Shown piece by piece: positions 38,501 through 45,760 of a stretch of DNA of 64,000 bases. A program made the position numbers and the translations under genes. Source of the DNA: Acidobacteriota bacterium (GTDB taxonomy: Bacteria > Acidobacteriota > Terriglobia > Bryobacterales > Bryobacteraceae); contig JAKOTR010000054.1 of NCBI GenBank assembly GCA_029776225.1, forward strand, positions 124,001 through 188,000, written 5' to 3'. The stretch's first letter is position 1. Each line of letters opens with the position of its first letter. A model generated the notes under the pieces. That model ran no database searches. It had not been told where the DNA came from and saw only the letters and a list, made by a program, of their open reading frames with translations.

Positions 38501-38891
38501 GGCGTGGGAAAAAGCGGCCGGCCAGCAGACCATGGCTCCCCGCTCGCGCCGGGCGCGGGGCCGCGGAGTGTCGCCGATGACGGTGCAGCTTTACTATCGC
38601 GCGCTGGCCATGCAGAAGCTGGGCCGGACGGAGGAAGCCGCGGCGGCCTTCAAGAACCTGATCGAAATAGCTCAGGGCGCCATCAAGGAGAACGGTTCCG
38701 CCCCCGACCCGGGTGCTTCGTTCCGCGAGCACCAGAACTACCGGTCCGCGGCGGCAACGGCTCATTACGTGGCGGCGCTCGGCCACCTTGGCCTGAACGA
38801 TCGCGACAAGGCCCGCCAGCAACTCGCCCAGGCGCTGCGCTTCCGACCGGATCACCCCTTCGCGAAGGCCACACTGGCCGAGCTGAACTGA
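35526..38891 (+). CDS. Secreted DUF5107 domain protein with TPR repeats
   Basis: A 1121-residue secreted protein. Residues 1-22 are a signal peptide (LCLLFLVTFSLIAQAAPA). Residues ~25-450 match the DUF5107 domain, a galactose-mutarotase-like beta-sandwich found in polysaccharide-utilisation proteins: YVRIGVLPEIGGRVFEGVDK, GIEWNIPHHHRATTF and QFGTHHHKREFTTWP. A beta linker leads into about ten tetratricopeptide units from ~500 to the end (e.g. ALGINYLKKARFADAEKHFR). The role is probably carbohydrate binding or processing with a protein-interaction scaffold. A fucosidase gene lies downstream on the opposite strand. A strong Shine-Dalgarno AGGAGGA precedes the ATG. Confidence 0.85.
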   Translation: MKRSARLCLLFLVTFSLIAQAAPAVKVWEEKTNIPTYLAGPPEPNPIFYFGRQSQGAEGRVYPYPLYDILTHKKVDKQYTMVYLENEYVRIGVLPEIGGRVFEGVDKTNGYHFFYRQHVIKPALIGLIGAWISGGIEWNIPHHHRATTFIPVQYRIEEHPDGSKTVWVGELEVRHRMRWAVGYTLRPGKAYLEVSLRIVNRTPVVNTMLCFANVAVHTNENYQVIFPPRTQFGTHHHKREFTTWPIANGRYGGAEFNGVDVSWYKNHIASNSIFAWNYEDDFLAGYDHGKQAGTMSVADHNIVPGKKLWTWGNGPRGRIWDRLLTDDDGPYIELMVGAYSDNQPDYSWLQPFDTKSFEMYFYPFRDIGGVKNANLDAAVNLEIKDGTAQLGFYTTSAHPSATMRLTAGSKVLFEQKAPINPAKPFTTKVNLPAGIDQYSLRASISANGKELVSYSPIRLEKLPMPEPVTPPPPPQEIKTNEELYLTGLRIEQFHNPDLDPEPYWEEALRRDPGDVRVNTALGINYLKKARFADAEKHFRKAIERLTYKYTTPKDAEPIYYLGLALKMQGKTDEAFTNLYKATWNLHWRGQGYYSLAEIAAARGDMNAALNFVDRSIESNALNIRALSLKAAVLRHLDRPKDALQVVAEAERKIDPLDVRLMAERWLASKSPDAAQRLARTMNDAPATAVETAAEYLAAGLWQDGTDVLLQAVSAAPDKSKINAMVYYYLAYFAEKLGQQSKAAEYYRLAASMPPDYVFPFELEAIEVLRQAMKANPRDARAPYYLGNLLFDLQPEEAIRLWETSASLDPSFPIVHRNLAIAYSHRNSGNSLDKAIAHLEKAVSLERKYPLHFAELDELYEAAGVAPEKRLALLEKNHSVVTGRDDALNREISLKVAAGKYDEAIQYLTGRRFAVWEGANLNVTEQWINAHLLRGQQRLAAKNYRGALADFQAAANVPDNLPLEGMSGGREAEIAYWTGVAYAGLGDQAQARQAWEKAAGQQTMAPRSRRARGRGVSPMTVQLYYRALAMQKLGRTEEAAAAFKNLIEIAQGAIKENGSAPDPGASFREHQNYRSAAATAHYVAALGHLGLNDRDKARQQLAQALRFRPDHPFAKATLAELN

Positions 38892-38900
38892 ACATCCCCA

Positions 38901-38930
38901 CCGTGAAGCGGGCTCAAGCCCGCTTCACGG
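38901..38930. terminator. Strong hairpin downstream of the DUF5107 gene
   Basis: Perfect 13-bp inverted repeat CCGTGAAGCGGGC (38901-38913) / GCCCGCTTCACGG (38918-38930) with loop TCAA. It starts 10 bp after the DUF5107 stop and ends 7 bp before the stop of the convergent small gene, so it may terminate both. No T-run follows. Confidence 0.7.
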
Positions 38931-38936
38931 ACAGGA

Positions 38937-39119
38937 TCACGCTTTATACCTTCTGGCGCCGATGGCGCCCACGGCAAGCAGGCCGAATCCTATCAAAAGG
39001 AAAGCTCCCGGATCGGTCAGAGTCTGCGCGGACTGAAACACCAAGGCCGGTTCCCCTCCCCAAGCAAAGGAAACAAACAAAAAGAGAACCCCTGGAATAC
39101 GAACCAACCCTTTATGCAT
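38937..39119 (-). CDS. 60-residue PEP-CTERM-like sorting-signal peptide
   Basis: A complete small frame with an N-terminal hydrophobic signal (VLFLFVSFAWG, residues ~11-21), about 13 intervening residues, then LTDPGAFLLIGFGLLAVG and a basic end ARRYKA. The C-terminal tripartite layout (PEP-like motif, hydrophobic helix, Arg-rich tail) matches exosortase substrates, with TDPG replacing the usual PEPG/PEPS. The mature chain would be only about a dozen residues. A G-rich ribosome site (GGGGGA) stands about 10 bases upstream. No exosortase gene is in the window. It could be a relic C-terminus that acquired its own signal. Confidence 0.6.
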   Translation of the reverse strand: MHKGLVRIPGVLFLFVSFAWGGEPALVFQSAQTLTDPGAFLLIGFGLLAVGAIGARRYKA

Positions 39120-39194
39120 CCCGCCGCATCCCCCTGATACACCAATGGTACGGCCTTCGAGGCGGGAAGATCAAGATTTGTTAACCTACGGCCC

Positions 39195-40697
39195 TCACCG
39201 CGCGCCGGCGATCTTGAACACGTAAGCCTCCCGCGCCGGCAAACGCGCTGAAACTGCGTCCGGCACCTGGATCCGCAGTTGCCTGCCGTTGATGGAAGCA
39301 GACAACGTCTGGCCGGATTCCAGCAGAGTCACGCGCACGCCGGAGGGGGCTTCGACGTCGTCGATGACGACTTCCCCGAGAGGCCGTCGCGGCACGATCG
39401 CGTAGACGGCATCGTCCTTTGCCGTGAAGAACGCTTCGATGCGGGCGAAGCCGGGCGGGGGCTCGTCCACCAGCTTCCCGATGTCGTACTCGGCGCGGTA
39501 CGTCTTCTGTTCGAGCTTCTGAATCTCGCCCCGCCCCCACTGCCGCGAACGCCGCCACGGGCGCGTGCCGTAAATCGCCTCACCGTTGGGCCCAAGCCAC
39601 TCGCCCATTTCGAGCAACCGCAGCTCCATGATTTCCGGGATGCGCCCGTCGGCCATGGGTCCGATGTCGAGCAGCAGGTTGCCGCCCCGGCTCACGATAT
39701 CGATCAGCATCAGCAGAAGCCGGCGGGTCGTGTGATAGTCCGCGGCAGTCTCCATGCGGTTGTACCCGTAGGACTGCCCCATGCCGCGGCTCTCTTCCCA
39801 CGGATGCCCGCCCTCGAGCATGCCTGCCGTGTATTCCGTGGTGTAGTAGCCGCCGTGGCGGTGGCGCGTCTCCTTGCCCCAGCGGTCATTGATCACCACT
39901 TCGTCGCGGACGGGCGACTCGTTGAACAGCCACGCCAGCAGTTCCGGCGACCTCCATTCCTCGCTCGGCATGTCCCATTCGCCGTCGGAAAAAATGATGC
40001 TCGGCTTCGCGTGCGTGACCACGTCCTTGAATTGCGGAAACATATGCTCGGCGACGTAGCGCTTGCGGTCCGAAAGCCACAGCGGGTTGTACCATTCATA
40101 AAGCGAATAGTAAAAGCCCATCCGCAGGCCCTTGCGGCGTCCCGCCTCCGACAACTCGGCCAGCAGGTCACGCCGGGGCCCGATGTCGACGCTGTTCCAC
40201 GGCCGTCCCCAAACGCGGTTGGCGTCCTCGCTTTTCCATAGCGTGAATCCGTCATGATGTTTCGAGGTCAGCACGACGTACTTCGCCCCGGCGCGAACAA
40301 ACACGGAGGCCCAGTGATCGGGGTCGAACAGTTCGGCGCGGAACATCGGCGCGAAATCCGGATACGCGAAGTCGCGTCCGTAGACGCGCTGGTGAAATTG
40401 CCAGGTGTGCACGCCCCGTCCGGACGGCCCTGTGGCCTTCATTCCGTTGGTCAGCGAATGCCAGTACCACTCGGAGTAGGGCGTTTCACCTTTCACGTTG
40501 ATGGGAGCGTACGCCGGCACCGAGTAGACGCCCCAGTGGATGAAGATGCCGAATTTGGCGTCTGTGAACCACCGCGGCGTCGGGCGCGCGTCGAGGGAAG
40601 CCCAGTTAGCCTCGTACCGGGTTGGGGCGGCCATACTCCTGGGTCCCAGAACCAGAGGAGCGGAAGCAAGGCTGCGCAGCAAGTCTCGTCGTAGCAT
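39195..40697 (-). CDS. Alpha-L-fucosidase (GH29)
   Basis: A 500-residue secreted glycoside hydrolase that removes terminal fucose. The N-terminus MLRRDLLRSLASAPLVLG is a signal peptide, possibly of twin-arginine type. GH29 landmarks: FTDAKFGIFIHWGVYSVPAY near residue 45, YWHSL, KYVVLTSKHHDGFTLWKS (residues ~139-156), LRMGFYYSLYEWY, and the catalytic nucleophile Asp at ~238 in IIFSDGEWD. A C-terminal beta-sandwich follows from ~390. Neighbouring genes (DUF5107, Gfo/Idh) suggest scavenging of fucosylated polysaccharides, but no transporter is linked to it. Confidence 0.93.
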   Translation of the reverse strand: MLRRDLLRSLASAPLVLGPRSMAAPTRYEANWASLDARPTPRWFTDAKFGIFIHWGVYSVPAYAPINVKGETPYSEWYWHSLTNGMKATGPSGRGVHTWQFHQRVYGRDFAYPDFAPMFRAELFDPDHWASVFVRAGAKYVVLTSKHHDGFTLWKSEDANRVWGRPWNSVDIGPRRDLLAELSEAGRRKGLRMGFYYSLYEWYNPLWLSDRKRYVAEHMFPQFKDVVTHAKPSIIFSDGEWDMPSEEWRSPELLAWLFNESPVRDEVVINDRWGKETRHRHGGYYTTEYTAGMLEGGHPWEESRGMGQSYGYNRMETAADYHTTRRLLLMLIDIVSRGGNLLLDIGPMADGRIPEIMELRLLEMGEWLGPNGEAIYGTRPWRRSRQWGRGEIQKLEQKTYRAEYDIGKLVDEPPPGFARIEAFFTAKDDAVYAIVPRRPLGEVVIDDVEAPSGVRVTLLESGQTLSASINGRQLRIQVPDAVSARLPAREAYVFKIAGAR

Positions 40698-40741
40698 GGT
40701 ACGCCGCTTATCGTATCAGGAACAGCCGGACACGGATAGCG

Positions 40742-41191
40742 CTACCTGACAGGGATCAAACGCGGAGTCCTGACGCCGCAGGCGCACAGGCCATACACGA
40801 CCCGCGTGGCGGGCGGCCGGATGCCGCATTCCGCTTTCCAGTGCAGACCCGAATGCGCATCGCATTCCCAGGCGATGAGCACGCCGTCGGGATCCCGGAC
40901 CTGCTCGAACACCGGAAGCTGAAAGGCGTGCCAGAGAAAGTCGCGGTCCCGTTCGTCGAGCAAACGGCGGTAGGAGTGGTTGTAAACGATTACGCGCCGG
41001 ATGGATTTCGGAATCGTACGCACGCCCGTGCGGACCTCGCAGGCAAGGCGTTCGAGCGCCTCAAGAGGCCCTGCGATCACGCGAGGGGGAACGCCGACGA
41101 GCCTGCGCCAGCCGCCGGGGAGCAGAACCACCTGCCCGGAACCGGCTGCCTCCGTGGCATAACGGCCGCTCAGCGTCAGTGCAACTCGCAT
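40742..41191 (-). CDS. Hypothetical protein (149 aa)
   Basis: Counted from the ATG at 41191 (MRVALTLSGRYATEAAG). No family was recognised. The product is soluble, has several conserved-looking aromatic and acidic positions (FLWHAFQLPVFEQVRDPDG) and ends with three cysteines and a basic tail (CDAHSGLHW...CGIRPP...CACG), which might bind a metal. TATATA (41197-41202) lies five bases before the ATG and no Shine-Dalgarno is present, so the transcript is probably leaderless. A longer open frame to 41380 exists but lacks a plausible start signal. Confidence 0.55.
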   Translation of the reverse strand: MRVALTLSGRYATEAAGSGQVVLLPGGWRRLVGVPPRVIAGPLEALERLACEVRTGVRTIPKSIRRVIVYNHSYRRLLDERDRDFLWHAFQLPVFEQVRDPDGVLIAWECDAHSGLHWKAECGIRPPATRVVYGLCACGVRTPRLIPVR

Positions 41192-41229
41192 GGGCTTATA
41201 TACGGAGTGCGCCCGGCCGGCAAAAACTC

Positions 41230-41583
41230 TCAGTTTCTCCTGCGAAGCGGGCTGGCTGCGGAAAAACGGGAAGGCGCTTCCGCCCTCTTGCGATCGCCTG
41301 CCTGGCTCTCCCCGCCGCTCCGCCCGTAGCGGTTCAGAATCGAAGCGCAGGCCTGAAGCAGGCCGGCCACGGCGATCCACACCTGCCAGTGCGAGAACAG
41401 TCCGCCGGAAATCGCGAACTCACCGGCCATGTTGAGGTCGGACGCAAGCCTCCATATCCCGAGCGCAAGCGCCATGAGCGCCGCGGGCGTTAGCAGCGCC
41501 GCGGCCACGGCCGCCAACTGGCGGCTAAGATCCAGAGTCCGGCGGAGAGCAGGCCCCATCCGCACGCGAATCCTGATTCTCAT
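41230..41583 (-). CDS. Small hypothetical membrane protein (117 aa)
   Basis: Two hydrophobic segments can be seen: QLAAVAAALLTPAALMALAL (residues ~22-41) and WQVWIAVAGLLQACASIL (~65-82). The N-terminus is Arg-rich, and the tail is basic and disordered (RKRAEAPSRF). With a cytoplasmic Arg-rich start, both ends would face the cytoplasm. A later start at 41559 (MGPALRRTLDL) is equally possible. No family was recognised. It lies 38 bp upstream of the 149-residue gene on the same strand. Confidence 0.55.
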   Translation of the reverse strand: MRIRIRVRMGPALRRTLDLSRQLAAVAAALLTPAALMALALGIWRLASDLNMAGEFAISGGLFSHWQVWIAVAGLLQACASILNRYGRSGGESQAGDRKRAEAPSRFSAASPLRRRN

Positions 41584-41636
41584 CGAGCACTCGGAACAAT
41601 ACGTTCAATGTAGCACGACCTCGCGGGCGGCCAAAC

Positions 41637-42590
41637 CTATTCGACGATCGCTTCGATTGTGCGCGGCGCGTTGCCTTCGAAGCGGTTATTCACGAAAATG
41701 AACGCCTCGCGGCGGTCGCGTCGCGCCAACTCGATCAGGTCGCGAATCGCCTGGCGGCCCTCGGGATTCGGGTCTTTGATCTCTTCGTACGGCGAGAACA
41801 GCCGCACCGCTTCCTCATACGAGCGCCCGCGCCGCAGCAGAGCCCGGCAGACAGTGTAACCGGCCGTGTAGGCGTCGGGCAGCCGCAACTGGACGCCGAG
41901 TTCGGGCATGCGTGTCCAGGCATTGAAAACGTGCGCGACGCCGTGGCTGCGCAGCAGGTGGAAATAGTCGGGGCCGAGGAATTCCGGATTCCGGATTTCC
42001 ACCGAGTAGCGGAACTGCCGCGGGAGCAGGGCGAGAAACCGGTCGAGGTCGCGGACGAACTCGCGCACGTGCGAATAAGCGGTGCGCGGAAACGCGCCGA
42101 ATTCCAAGATCAGAACGGCCACCCGCGCCCGGTACGGCTCCAGCAGCGCCAGGAACTGCTCCTTAAACAGCTCCACGTCGAGAAACGACGTGTTCACCAG
42201 GCCCCCGCGGGGGCCGTACCGCGCGTGTGACGGAAACACTTTCGCCGTAATTTGTTCCGGCGCCTTGAAGGCGAAAACAAGCTGCTCCGGCGCGGACTGG
42301 AACAACCGCCGCCAGTACGCTTCCGAAGGGAACTGGTAGAAGGTGAAATCGCCGCAGACCGCCGGGAACGTGCGCGCGTACTCCGCCAGGCACTCGGCTT
42401 CGAAGCGCTTCTGCGCAAACACCCCGCGCGACATGTAGCGCTCGCGGCTGTAAATCTGCCCCAGCCAGCCTTCGTACTTCCAGGAGCTCGTCCCTATCCA
42501 GACGCCTTCTGAGGCCAGGCGGCGCAAGGCTTCGGCGAGCCTGGCGCGGTCGAACGGCGGGCGCTCGTCAAAAAGGGGCGCGGTCGGCAT
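41637..42590 (-). CDS. DUF72 (YecE-like) family protein
   Basis: A 317-residue TIM-barrel protein of the DUF72 family, related to AP-endonuclease-like barrels but of unknown activity. Typical features: WIGTSSWKYEGWLGQIY near residue 31, FTFYQFPSEAYWRRL, FAFKAPEQIT, the FKEQFLALLEPYRARVAVLILEFG block, YSVEIRNPEFL, and FIFVNNRFEGNAPRTIEAI at the end. The ATG at 42590 is used; a TTG one codon earlier is less likely. It is divergent from the DinB gene at 42638 across 47 bp. Confidence 0.88.
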   Translation of the reverse strand: MPTAPLFDERPPFDRARLAEALRRLASEGVWIGTSSWKYEGWLGQIYSRERYMSRGVFAQKRFEAECLAEYARTFPAVCGDFTFYQFPSEAYWRRLFQSAPEQLVFAFKAPEQITAKVFPSHARYGPRGGLVNTSFLDVELFKEQFLALLEPYRARVAVLILEFGAFPRTAYSHVREFVRDLDRFLALLPRQFRYSVEIRNPEFLGPDYFHLLRSHGVAHVFNAWTRMPELGVQLRLPDAYTAGYTVCRALLRRGRSYEEAVRLFSPYEEIKDPNPEGRQAIRDLIELARRDRREAFIFVNNRFEGNAPRTIEAIVE

Positions 42591-42637
42591 CAAACGGTTC
42601 CCTGCGATTATGATAGTAACGTCATCGAGGGGACTTT

Positions 42638-43126
42638 ATGAGCGAGATTCAGGAATTACTGGAGCGTTTCCGCCGCGGAGCAGAGCTGGTCGCGACCGCC
42701 ATGACCGGCGCGGCCGGTCCGGAACTGGATTTTGTGCCTGAACCCGGCAAATGGAGCGTGCGGCAGATCGTCGCGCACCTGGCCGACTCCGAAATCGTAG
42801 CGGCCGACCGCTTCCGCCGCATCATCGCCGAGGAGAACCCCACCCTGATCAGCTACGATCAGGATGCCTGGGCCAGAAACCTGAACTATGCGCGCCGCCG
42901 CACCTCGGATTCGCTCGAAACCTTCAGGCGGCTGCGCGCGGAAAACTGGGAGCTTCTCAAGGACCTGCCCGAGAGTGCGTTCGAGCGCAAAGCCACGCAC
43001 AGCGAGCGCGGAACCATCACCCTGCTGGACCTGCTCAAAATTTACGCCGCCCACCCCGAAGCCCACGCGCGGCAGCTTATGGAGGTGCGGAACCGTTACA
43101 AGGAGGCTAAGAAACAGCACGCCTGA
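42638..43126 (+). CDS. DinB family protein
   Basis: A 162-residue four-helix-bundle protein. WSVRQIVAHLADSEIVAADRF (quoted in part: VRQIVAHLADSE) places a metal-binding histidine near residue 47, and YAAHPEAHARQLMEVR near the C-terminus supplies two more, matching the three-histidine site of the DinB/YfiT superfamily. The GGGGACTTT ribosome region precedes the ATG. TATGAT at 42609-42614 is a reasonable -10. Likely a metal-dependent hydrolase or thiol transferase; the substrate is unknown. Confidence 0.85.
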   Translation: MSEIQELLERFRRGAELVATAMTGAAGPELDFVPEPGKWSVRQIVAHLADSEIVAADRFRRIIAEENPTLISYDQDAWARNLNYARRRTSDSLETFRRLRAENWELLKDLPESAFERKATHSERGTITLLDLLKIYAAHPEAHARQLMEVRNRYKEAKKQHA

Positions 43127-43181
43127 CGGTTTCGCCCGCTGCTTGCGCCCGCTTTTCCGGATCTGAGACACTCTTGAAGTC

Positions 43182-43934
43182 ATGCGGTGCTTGCGCCTTC
43201 TGCTGGCGGCGGTGGCCGGGCTGGCGGCCCAGCCTCCGGCGTCTGTTCCGGAGAGCGAGATCCTGTTCTACAGGGCGGAGTGGCGCCTGATTCACGCGGG
43301 CAACGTCCGGCTCACGTGGGAAGCGTCCGACTCCATCTCCGCTCCGGGCTGGCACACCGACCTGGAGATCGAAACGGCGGGCCTTGTTTCGCGGCTCTAC
43401 CGCGTCAACAACCGGTACAACTCGGTGCACAACGTCGAACTTTGCGTCGAGAGCACCTTCTTGAAGACCCACGAGGGCAGCCGCCGGCGCGAGACGCGCG
43501 TCACCTTCGACGGCGAGCGTGGGAAGGCAAGCCTCGAGGAGCGCGACCTGGTCAAGAATACCGTAACCACCAAGGAAATCGAAATCTCGCCGTGCGAGCA
43601 CGACGTGATCGGGGCGCTGTACCACCTCCGCACGCTCAAGCTCGAGCCGGGCCAGTCCGCGGAGATCCCGATCAGCGACGGCAAGAAAGCCGTGCTGGCG
43701 AAAGTCGAGGCGCAGGAGCGCGAGACGATAAAGACCGACCTCGGAAAATTCCAAACCATCCGGTACGAAGCGTTTTTGTTTAACAACGTGCTGTACCGCA
43801 GAAGCGGCAGACTGTTCGTGTGGCTCACCGACGACGACCGCAAGCTGCCGGTCCAGATCAGGGTCCGGCTGCCGTTTTACATCGGGACGGTGACGCTGCA
43901 GCTCGTGAAAGACGGAACCGGCAAGTCCGGATAA
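43182..43934 (+). CDS. DUF3108 domain protein, secreted
   Basis: A 250-residue protein with a short signal peptide (LRLLLAAVAGLAAQ) and a beta-rich DUF3108 domain. Typical family segments are EILFYRAEWRLIHAGNVRLTWE near the start, IETAGLVSRLYRVNNRYNS, and a C-terminal RLFVWLTDDDRKLPVQIRVR followed by GTVTLQLV. The family is periplasmic and poorly understood, often linked with cell-envelope or lipid-associated roles. The gene is 12 bp upstream of the SGNH hydrolase, so the two probably share a transcript and act in the same compartment. Confidence 0.85.
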   Translation: MRCLRLLLAAVAGLAAQPPASVPESEILFYRAEWRLIHAGNVRLTWEASDSISAPGWHTDLEIETAGLVSRLYRVNNRYNSVHNVELCVESTFLKTHEGSRRRETRVTFDGERGKASLEERDLVKNTVTTKEIEISPCEHDVIGALYHLRTLKLEPGQSAEIPISDGKKAVLAKVEAQERETIKTDLGKFQTIRYEAFLFNNVLYRRSGRLFVWLTDDDRKLPVQIRVRLPFYIGTVTLQLVKDGTGKSG

Positions 43935-43946
43935 CAGAGGAGAAGC

Positions 43947-45008
43947 ATGAAGCGGATTCGATTCATTTGCGCAGCCTGGCTGCTGGCGGCGTCCCTCGCG
44001 CAGGGGCAGCAGCCGCTTTCCAACAAGGAGGCGTTCGAGCTTTACGGGCGCACGGTGGAGCTGATGGAATCCACCGCGGTGGCGATTCCCGAACTCGCCC
44101 GCGCCGGGGCTCCGGTGACGGAGAACGCGCGGCAGGCGCTGAGCACGCTTCGCGGCCTCAACCGGCAGAACGTTGGCGTCACCTACACGTTCCTGACGAA
44201 CGTGCGGGCTTACCTGGCGCTCTACGACGTTGTGCTCAAGCCCTCTCCCTTCCCCGAAGCGGCTGCCAAGCAATTCAACGAACTGCGCGGAGCGCTGATC
44301 CGCATCGAGGACAATTTCCGCGCGCTGCTCGACCAGCGCGAACGGGAGATCGCCAATCCCGACCGCGACCAGCTCTCCCGCTACGCCGAAGCCAACAGCA
44401 GACTCGGCCCGCCGCAACCCGGAAGGCCCCGGGTGGTCTTCCTCGGCGATTCCATCACCGACGGCTGGCGTCTTAACGAGTATTTCCCCGACCGCGACTT
44501 CGTTAACCGCGGCATCAGCGGGCAGATCACCGGCCAGATGCTGGGCCGCATGAAGGCCGACGTGATCGACCTCGCCCCGGCGGCGGTACTCGTGCTCGCG
44601 GGGACCAACGACATCGCGCGCGGAATCCCCCTCAGCGTCATTCAGAATAACCTCACGATGATCGCCGACCTCGCGCAAGCGCACAAAATCACGCCGCTGT
44701 TCGCTTCCGTCCTGCCGGTAAGCGATTACCACAAGGACCAAAACCCGGCCTACGAGATGACGAAGCGCCGCCCGCCGGCCACCATCCGGGCGCTGAACGC
44801 CTGGATCCAGAACTTCTGCCGCCAGCGGAACTACATCTACGTCGATTACTACTCGGCGCTGGTGGACGAGAAGGGATTCCTGAGGGCCGATGCGGCGGGC
44901 GACGGCCTTCATCCCAACAGCACGGGCTACCGCCTGATGGCGCCCGTCGCGCTCGCGGCGATCGATAAGGCGCTCGCGTCCCTGCCCCGCGACGGCAAGC
45001 GCCGCTAG
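43947..45008 (+). CDS. Secreted SGNH/GDSL-family hydrolase
   Basis: A 353-residue protein with a signal peptide (ICAAWLLAASLAQG), an N-terminal helical region of about 130 residues unknown to me, and a C-terminal SGNH esterase domain. The nucleophile serine is at ~169 in VVFLGDSITDGW (block I). Block II is NRGISGQ, block III LAGTNDIARG and block V DGLHPNSTGYRLM, so all catalytic residues are present. Substrates of this family include acyl esters and acetylated polysaccharides. GGAGAAGC is the ribosome site. The last 164 bp are repeated, in degraded form, 30 bp downstream. Confidence 0.9.
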   Translation: MKRIRFICAAWLLAASLAQGQQPLSNKEAFELYGRTVELMESTAVAIPELARAGAPVTENARQALSTLRGLNRQNVGVTYTFLTNVRAYLALYDVVLKPSPFPEAAAKQFNELRGALIRIEDNFRALLDQREREIANPDRDQLSRYAEANSRLGPPQPGRPRVVFLGDSITDGWRLNEYFPDRDFVNRGISGQITGQMLGRMKADVIDLAPAAVLVLAGTNDIARGIPLSVIQNNLTMIADLAQAHKITPLFASVLPVSDYHKDQNPAYEMTKRRPPATIRALNAWIQNFCRQRNYIYVDYYSALVDEKGFLRADAAGDGLHPNSTGYRLMAPVALAAIDKALASLPRDGKRR

Positions 45009-45035
45009 CCGGAGAGAATCCCCGGCGGCGCCCGC

Positions 45036-45164
45036 CGATTACTCCTCGGCACTCGTGGACGATGCGGGCTTCCTGAGGGCCGACGCGGCGGGCGACGGCC
45101 TCCATCCCAACAGCACGGGCTACCGCCTGACGGCGCCTGTTGCACCGCGACGGCAAGCGCCGCT
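45036..45164 (+). pseudogene. Degenerate duplicate of the 3' end of the SGNH hydrolase gene
   Basis: This 129-bp stretch matches 44843-45006, the 3' end of the preceding gene, with 12 differences in about 107 aligned bases and one internal deletion of about 35 bp near the end. The block V coding sequence (GDGLHPNSTGYR) is still readable, in a different frame from the parent gene, but no upstream part of the gene is present. It looks like the tail of a tandem copy that was deleted, or a local duplication. Confidence 0.85.
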
Positions 45165-45229
45165 CCCCCCCAGCACCTGCTCCCACAATGGGCTGAGGCC
45201 ACCTCCGGCGAAAGGCGTACCCCCGCCTG

Positions 45230-45256
45230 CCGGGGGCGCGGTGCCACCGCCCCCGG
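45230..45256. repeat. GC-rich hairpin
   Basis: Perfect 9-bp inverted repeat CCGGGGGCG (45230-45238) / CGCCCCCGG (45248-45256) with a 9-nt loop, downstream of the SGNH gene and its decayed copy. It may terminate that transcript. Confidence 0.5.
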
Positions 45257-45568
45257 AGGAAGAGCCGCCAGCCGAGGATAGCGCCCAGACGATCCTTACC
45301 GGCGACCGGCAGCAAAATCCCAGGCGGCACCCGGTCTTGGCTGGCGTTGCCGCGCGTGTTGGGTTTCGCAACCCAGCGAAGTCTTAAAAAGTGTTCAGGG
45401 CACCCGATGTGTGATTTAACCCAACAGTGGGCGCAGACTGCCCAACCTGCCCCATTTGTAAAATTCCCAGCGGCCCCCAGGCAGCCGCCGCGAGAGGCCA
45501 ATCTGCATTGCGAAACGCAATTGTCGGGCCCGGATTCGACAACAGTGCGGAAAGGATTCTAACAAAAG

Positions 45569-45586
45569 AGGATAATCGGGTATCCT
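45569..45586. promoter_or_regulatory. Inverted repeat AGGATA-N6-TATCCT
   Basis: Perfect 6-bp palindromic arms (45569-45574 and 45581-45586) immediately upstream of the AT-rich TTTATATAGG. The size and spacing fit a dimeric regulator site. No regulator can be assigned. Confidence 0.35.
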
Positions 45587-45608
45587 TTATATAGGTATGG
45601 CATTTCAC

Positions 45609-45648
45609 AACAATGCTCACGAAGCGGGAAACGCTGGTGAGTATTGTT
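45609..45648. promoter_or_regulatory. 12-bp stem in the leader of the redox operon
   Basis: AACAATGCTCAC (45609-45620) pairs with GTGAGTATTGTT (45637-45648) across 16 nt, with a single G-U wobble. In RNA this would make a stable stem about 110 nt upstream of the first gene. The TTGTTACAAC that ends it is itself a small palindrome. Confidence 0.45.
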
Positions 45649-45687
45649 ACAACAGATATAAACCTCTGATTTATCGGAACTTACACG

Positions 45688-45717
45688 CCGTCGCAACAGT
45701 TGTTACCCACGACGGCC
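45688..45717. promoter_or_regulatory. 7-bp stem close to the redox operon start
   Basis: GCCGTCG (45688-45694) / CGACGGC (45711-45717) with a 16-nt loop containing CAACAG and TTGTTAC. The same two heptamer-like words also occur together at 45644-45655, in the opposite order, suggesting repeated binding sites. Confidence 0.4.
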
Positions 45718-45760
45718 TCCGAAGTGCCCTAATACGGGTGGAAAGCAAGGAGGCCGCACC

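Larger units (their letters stand above)
45165..45760. other. Gene-poor spacer before the redox operon
   Basis: About 600 bp with no convincing gene. The left half is GC- and proline-codon-rich and contains a 9-bp hairpin. The right half (from ~45370) is clearly more AT-rich than the surroundings and holds several inverted repeats and the presumed promoter region of the operon that starts at 45761. A weak -10 candidate is TATATA at 45588-45593, but no clear -35 was found. Confidence 0.6.

Noticed and set aside
36447-38855. 802-codon open frame on the minus strand
   Set aside because: Antisense to the TPR half of the DUF5107 gene, with no recognisable domain.
45517-45531. Sigma54-like GG-N10-GC on the minus strand
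   Set aside because: -24 and -12 boxes match less well and it points away from the operon toward no gene, so it is likely chance.
45384-45620. Possible 78-residue gene on the minus strand in the spacer
   Set aside because: GTG start inside an inverted repeat, no ribosome site, no family resemblance.
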